Below, in pieces: positions 60,873 to 61,209 of a DNA stretch of 61,209 nucleotides. The notes beneath the pieces were generated by a model. It did no database searches and was not told the origin of the DNA. It saw only the letters and a list, made by a program, of their open reading frames with translations. This stretch comes from Gammaproteobacteria bacterium. Its GTDB lineage: Bacteria > Pseudomonadota > Gammaproteobacteria > Steroidobacterales > GCA-2729495. Where the stretch lies: positions 1 through 61,209 of the forward strand of contig QUBU01000018.1 of NCBI GenBank assembly GCA_014337915.1, written 5' to 3'. Made by a program: the position numbers and the translations under genes. Positions within the stretch are counted from its first letter, which is position 1; each line of letters starts with the position of its first letter.

Positions 60873-61209
60873 TCAGGCCTTCGCGCGGCGGCGTACCACG
60901 CCGAGCAGGCCGACGGCGGAGCCGAACAGCCAGACCGCGGCCGGCACCGGTACAGGGGTTGCGAACACCCATGTCAGACCCGAGGTGCCCGTGCTGTTCG
61001 ACAGGGTCAGCGCGGTACCCACCCAGCTGAGGGTCGAGATGCCGTTGTAGTCGGCCAGGCTCTGGGGCGGCCCCTTGACCACGTCATCGCCGCCCATGGT
61101 GCGGGTCACTGAGGTGCCCGAGTAGGACACGGTCGAGTCGTTGGCGAAGTTGGCACCGAAGGTGTAGTTGCCGCACATATGTGCACCAACGACGGTGCCA
61201 AAGTTGCCC
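60873..61209 (-). CDS. VPLPA-CTERM sorting-signal protein, 5' end outside window
   Basis: The C-terminal 111 residues of an exported protein; the frame stays open to the window edge, so its start is missing. It ends with VPVPAAVWLFGSAVGLLGVV then RRRAKA, a VPLPA-type exosortase signal (motif, helix, basic tail). The rest is Ser/Thr/Asn/Gly-rich (DSTVSYSGTSVTRTMGG, LTLSNSTGTSG), typical of matrix proteins and of possible O-glycosylation targets for the nearby OGT-like enzyme (inference). A strong terminator follows. Confidence 0.85.
   Translation of the reverse strand, partial: GNFGTVVGAHMCGNYTFGANFANDSTVSYSGTSVTRTMGGDDVVKGPPQSLADYNGISTLSWVGTALTLSNSTGTSGLTWVFATPVPVPAAVWLFGSAVGLLGVVRRRAKA

Noticed and set aside
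1-61209. CRISPR arrays, tRNA or rRNA genes, integrases or transposases
   Set aside because: I saw no regularly spaced repeats, cloverleaf-like sequences, rRNA segments or recombinase proteins.

Overview
This 61.2 kb window comes from a GC-rich genome whose gene content points to the Gammaproteobacteria. Candidates such as Nevskiales or Steroidobacterales are only a guess, because there is no rRNA or other phylogenetic marker. The window is dominated by an exopolysaccharide (EPS) locus tied to the exosortase / VPLPA-CTERM protein-sorting system. It encodes two separate exosortase-EpsI fusion proteins (21420-23060 and 54215-55849) and two proteins with VPLPA-type C-terminal sorting signals (42750-43547, and a partial one at 60873-61209).

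Layout. 1-3042: hairpin repeats, a small conserved protein, a dihydropyrimidinase-like amidohydrolase and a secreted serine protease. 3094-12226: sugar-nucleotide and glycan genes on both strands (GDP-fucose synthase, asparagine synthetase-like amidotransferase, glycosyltransferases, heparinase-like protein, methyltransferase, WecG-type transferase). 12208-28452, minus strand: a tightly packed series (beta-helix protein, glycosyltransferases, O-antigen ligase-like protein, flippase, second amidotransferase, first exosortase, bi-domain oxidoreductase, second heparinase-like protein). About 28.6-38.85 kb: a clearly AT-richer cassette with its own flippase, polymerase, three glycosyltransferases, acetyltransferase and a large LamG/hydrolase-like secreted protein, probably an exchanged repeat-unit module. 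38898-42427: the chain-length control module (Wzz, BY-kinase-like ATPase, ExeA-like ATPase). 42750-43547: a VPLPA-CTERM protein.

43745-47790 is a thiamine uptake operon (TonB receptor, YkoF-like protein, PnuC/PnuT transporter, small-molecule kinase) behind a TPP riboswitch. 47813-50526 holds an inverted repeat, an amidohydrolase, a CoA-transferase and a small protein. 50655-55849 is a second exosortase operon (exosortase-EpsI, UDP-GlcNAc 2-epimerase, PrsT-like TPR lipoprotein). 56068-61209 has methyltransferases, a SPINDLY/OGT-like glycosyltransferase, a SlyD-like isomerase and the partial VPLPA-CTERM protein.

How the parts probably work together: cytoplasmic glycosyltransferases assemble lipid-linked repeat units, which are flipped and polymerised under Wzz/kinase control. 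The beta-helix, heparinase-like and LamG/hydrolase proteins modify or trim the polymer. Exosortases process VPLPA-CTERM proteins at the inner membrane so that they can be delivered to the surface matrix. The initiating sugar-phosphate transferase, the Wza-type outer-membrane exporter, GDP-mannose dehydratase and the PrsK/PrsR regulators were not found here and must lie elsewhere.

The least explained signals are non-coding: a TTAA-N7-TTAA motif upstream of three EPS/exosortase operons, and two 33-bp-arm hairpins that each exactly fill a gap between convergent genes.
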